NCBI GenBank assembly: GCA_030635565.1 | Contig: DAOVYP010000116.1 | Span: 1-7,094, forward strand | DNA length: 7,094 bases | Direction: 5' to 3' | Origin: Spirochaeta sp. | Lineage (GTDB): Bacteria; Spirochaetota; Spirochaetia; DSM-2461 | Shown here: in pieces, positions 6,301 to 7,094 of the stretch | Numbering within the stretch: position 1 is the stretch's first letter | How the letters are laid out: every line of letters starts with the position of its first letter | Notes under the pieces: generated by a model | Told to the model about the DNA's origin: nothing | What the model saw: the letters and a program-made list of their open reading frames with translations, nothing else | The model's database searches: none | Position numbers and translations under genes: made by a program

Positions 6301-6846
6301 AAACCTTCAAGACGTCTGGGAAAGGGCCGCCTCACAGCAAAACGACTGGCAAAGGTACGAACATCCGATTTATTTCTTGCTGTCCTGGATTTCGGCGATT
6401 GGGGCCGGGACAGCAGCCTACCTCTTCCGAATGGTGAATTCGACGCCATCAGCGCCAGTCTCCTGCTATCCTATCTTTTCGCTCCTGACGAAGCGGTGAG
6501 GGAGTTCGCCCGCATGCTGAAGCCCGGTGGCCGGCTCCTCATTTCATCGATGAAACCCGACAGTGATATATCAGGCATTTTCACCCGGTATATCGCCGAA
6601 CAGTCGGCCCTGGACGCACAATCCGCCAGGAATGAAGAACGGGAACTAAACCTCCGGGAAGCCCGCTCGATGCTTAATGAAGCTGCTGCCCTGTTTTCAC
6701 TGGAAGAAGACGGATGGTTTCAATTCTTCAGCGAGGATCGGCTCATTGACATGATGAATTCCGCCGGTTTTACCGAAATTCATATATATCAGAGCCTGGG
6801 ACAGCCATCACAGGCCATTATCGTAACCGGCAGACTGGAAAAGTAA
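3367..6846 (+). CDS. Triple-PilZ / LuxD-like alpha/beta hydrolase / SAM methyltransferase fusion
   Basis: About 1159 aa from GTG 3367; the frame is open back to TTG 3322. PilZ 1 (about 1-100) has RxxxR (R4, R8) and DVSRNG (30-35), the known c-di-GMP-contacting motifs. PilZ 2 (about 118-215) keeps DISADG (143-148) but lacks the second Arg of RxxxR. A YcgR-N-like region (about 240-330) leads to PilZ 3 (about 331-425), with R335/R339 and DSSRRG (363-368). An alpha/beta hydrolase (about 458-740) resembles LuxD: VLRYDGIDRPGES, nucleophile context ISSSMAA with Ser582, YGAYDKWM with Asp684, and PTAHNL with His713. LuxD releases fatty acid from acyl-ACP. After a charged helix, a class I methyltransferase (about 800-1159) shows DMGCGTG (818-824), acidic Asp850 in TAVDLVDEAL, NGEFDAISA and LKPGGRLLIS (1051-1060), with an insertion of roughly 140 residues before beta-4. 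No signal peptide or membrane span is seen. Substrate is unknown; c-di-GMP control is inferred. Confidence 0.85.
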   Translation: MEKRSIERHLIEEFIHLDGGQGAIPARTVDVSRNGMRVIVNRPHGFDKIRRISVNLPGAGGEGIPCRIRRSRKTAELWEIGLEFDGETDARMLLVERWLESIENRHPETDSAPTESRQVPRTNCTITDIRCTDRPLEVFSAEDISADGMLIRARGDVSSGDRLNLAMRLPDNKREIAFTGRVAYLVDNGPESPFSAGIAVEEMKEIDRNRLRKFIVDIASGAAMLEYHKLLEREEPSEEFRVDGEDALRLLRLLCDEGLTINHLDEIGLRILETQIEEIHGGEFLAPAPESGSGTAFFSFTLDSASYSFSAERSGWTDGIGGFVTPSIIYRGEKRAGRRKTDDSLIGLAFSFPGNSVSGRVIDSSRRGILCEIPQETFSGRPPTAGQPLEISLSGKSIPGEVRHIVDGFDEDGNAVYRIGLETGIRRRAPELKVYDTETWSKSWNGPQWSLADPALTRPRNVSYTDHEGRKIAALLHITNPDEPCTVVVIPPAFGKKKEALAPLALTLIVHFNAAGENIAVLRYDGIDRPGESANANSNARRGYEMIGYRINQGYTDLEASMRWVQDNDIIRADKTVLISSSMAALDARRLQSTQGAPKADYWISLMGVSSAQCVLTNMLGGLDVVANHRMGLPIGTMGMMGQLIDMDRMAADMTRLGYATITDAREAMNRIESPITWLYGAYDKWMIPDEIRDIMSIDAPGYREIIEIPTAHNLRTSDDAISAFQLISDAILRHLKGTIIPTVSPDKKELLDLLTRERERVIENEKLDFQRYWKGYLVGESKGEEGYDFYARLVEFKDFLRTEVELLNPRPGESIADMGCGTGLVSEAILKHLTQYGEDLIGTRFTAVDLVDEALVKARDKYTKLCRSHHELNAVDDSWLTMNLEPDPLAVLRNLINGRDADIEKLRGSIKNIRSDTVDRLSGFSTKIVSDTLTGNRLSPEHRLEMESHLIPGDSLVLDDLNRAARFIIGDLDEEDLKPSRRLGKGRLTAKRLAKVRTSDLFLAVLDFGDWGRDSSLPLPNGEFDAISASLLLSYLFAPDEAVREFARMLKPGGRLLISSMKPDSDISGIFTRYIAEQSALDAQSARNEERELNLREARSMLNEAAALFSLEEDGWFQFFSEDRLIDMMNSAGFTEIHIYQSLGQPSQAIIVTGRLEK

Positions 6847-6880
6847 TTGACCGAACGTCCAACCGAGCATAGTATAGCCT

Positions 6881-6936
6881 TGCAGTAAATAAATCGTTAA
6901 CTTCTTTATTTGTAATCAATTATTCACTTTACTGCA
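6881..6936. repeat. 9-bp inverted repeat before the AMP-binding-like gene
   Basis: TGCAGTAAA (6881-6889) and TTTACTGCA (6928-6936) are perfect inverted copies 38 bp apart. An alternative inner stem pairs AAATAAA (6887-6893) with TTTATTT (6905-6911), which would exclude the outer one. The stem is AT-rich with no following T-run, so an operator pair or leader structure is more likely than an intrinsic terminator. The right arm ends 12 bp before ATG 6949. No convincing promoter is seen in the 102-bp gap. Confidence 0.5.
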
Positions 6937-6948
6937 TTGGTGAGAACG

Positions 6949-7094
6949 ATGTTTCTGATTGATGAAATTTATAATTCACTCGATACCTGGGGCAATAATC
7001 CGGTATTCGTGGAATGTAATCAGGATGGTTCAGAAAATCTTATCACTGTCGGGACATTTCGGAACAGGATTGAAGATCTCATTCATTTCTTCAC
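6949..7094 (+). CDS. N-terminus of a probable AMP-binding (ANL family) acyl-activating enzyme, partial
   Basis: ATG 6949 opens a frame of 48 complete codons to the right edge: MFLIDEIYNSLDTWG, then PVFVECNQDG (18-27), then LITVGTFRNRIEDLIHFF. The order (a short helix, 'P-x-hydrophobic' strand with a charged turn, then 'iTygeLrnrie-la-f') is what the first 50 residues of acyl-CoA synthetases, fatty acyl-AMP ligases and NRPS adenylation domains look like. These enzymes activate a carboxylate as acyl-AMP. The diagnostic phosphate loop lies outside the window, so the call rests on N-terminal resemblance only. GGTGAG (6939-6944) can act as ribosome binding site. GTG 6940 is in frame and is an alternative start. 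It lies 102 bp after the fusion gene on the same strand and may share its pathway. Confidence 0.5.
   Translation, partial: MFLIDEIYNSLDTWGNNPVFVECNQDGSENLITVGTFRNRIEDLIHFF

Noticed and set aside
6949..7094. Identification of the last gene as luxE
   Set aside because: Only 48 residues are visible, and they look like the general ANL N-terminus. Nothing specific to the LuxE acyl-protein synthetase can be seen.
1..7094. tRNA, rRNA or CRISPR array
   Set aside because: No cloverleaf, rRNA-like stretch or regularly spaced direct repeats were seen on either strand.

Overview
No hallmark gene fixes the species. The sequence is a free-living-type bacterium of moderately high GC, with compact 4-bp gene overlaps, GTG start use and several c-di-GMP-type signalling domains. 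A Spirochaetota or deltaproteobacterial-type host fits the tandem cNMP-binding/GGDEF proteins and the HU-like protein, but this is inference and not proven by the sequence.

Layout. The left half is read from the minus strand and the right half from the plus strand, diverging from a 126-bp gap at 3241-3366. Leftward from the gap come: a 289-aa protein with a C-terminal HU/IHF-type DNA-binding domain (2371-3240); a 166-aa SWIM zinc-finger protein that overlaps it by 4 bp (1874-2374); a 231-bp gap filled mostly by an inverted-repeat-bounded, MITE-like element (1680-1864); and two paralogous cNMP-binding/GGDEF proteins that again overlap by 4 bp (656-1642, then 659 to beyond the left edge). The first of the paralogs has lost the metal-binding residues of its GGDEF domain. 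The second looks intact as far as it can be read.

Rightward from the gap is one very large gene (start best placed at GTG 3367, end 6846, about 1159 aa). Its domains run: three PilZ-type segments (the third preceded by a YcgR-N-like region), then an alpha/beta hydrolase resembling the LuxD acyl-ACP thioesterase/acyltransferase with a recognisable Ser-Asp-His triad, then a class I SAM methyltransferase carrying a long insertion. About 100 bp later a new plus-strand gene begins (6949 to beyond the right edge). Its N-terminus looks like an AMP-binding (ANL) acyl-activating enzyme.

Working model (inference): the GGDEF proteins may make or tune c-di-GMP in response to a ligand of their cNMP domain. 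The PilZ region of the giant protein could read it and gate an acyl-thioester hydrolase/acyltransferase plus methyltransferase. The downstream AMP-binding enzyme would then handle the freed or modified acyl group. This PilZ-hydrolase-methyltransferase fusion is the strongest candidate for an undescribed system in the window.
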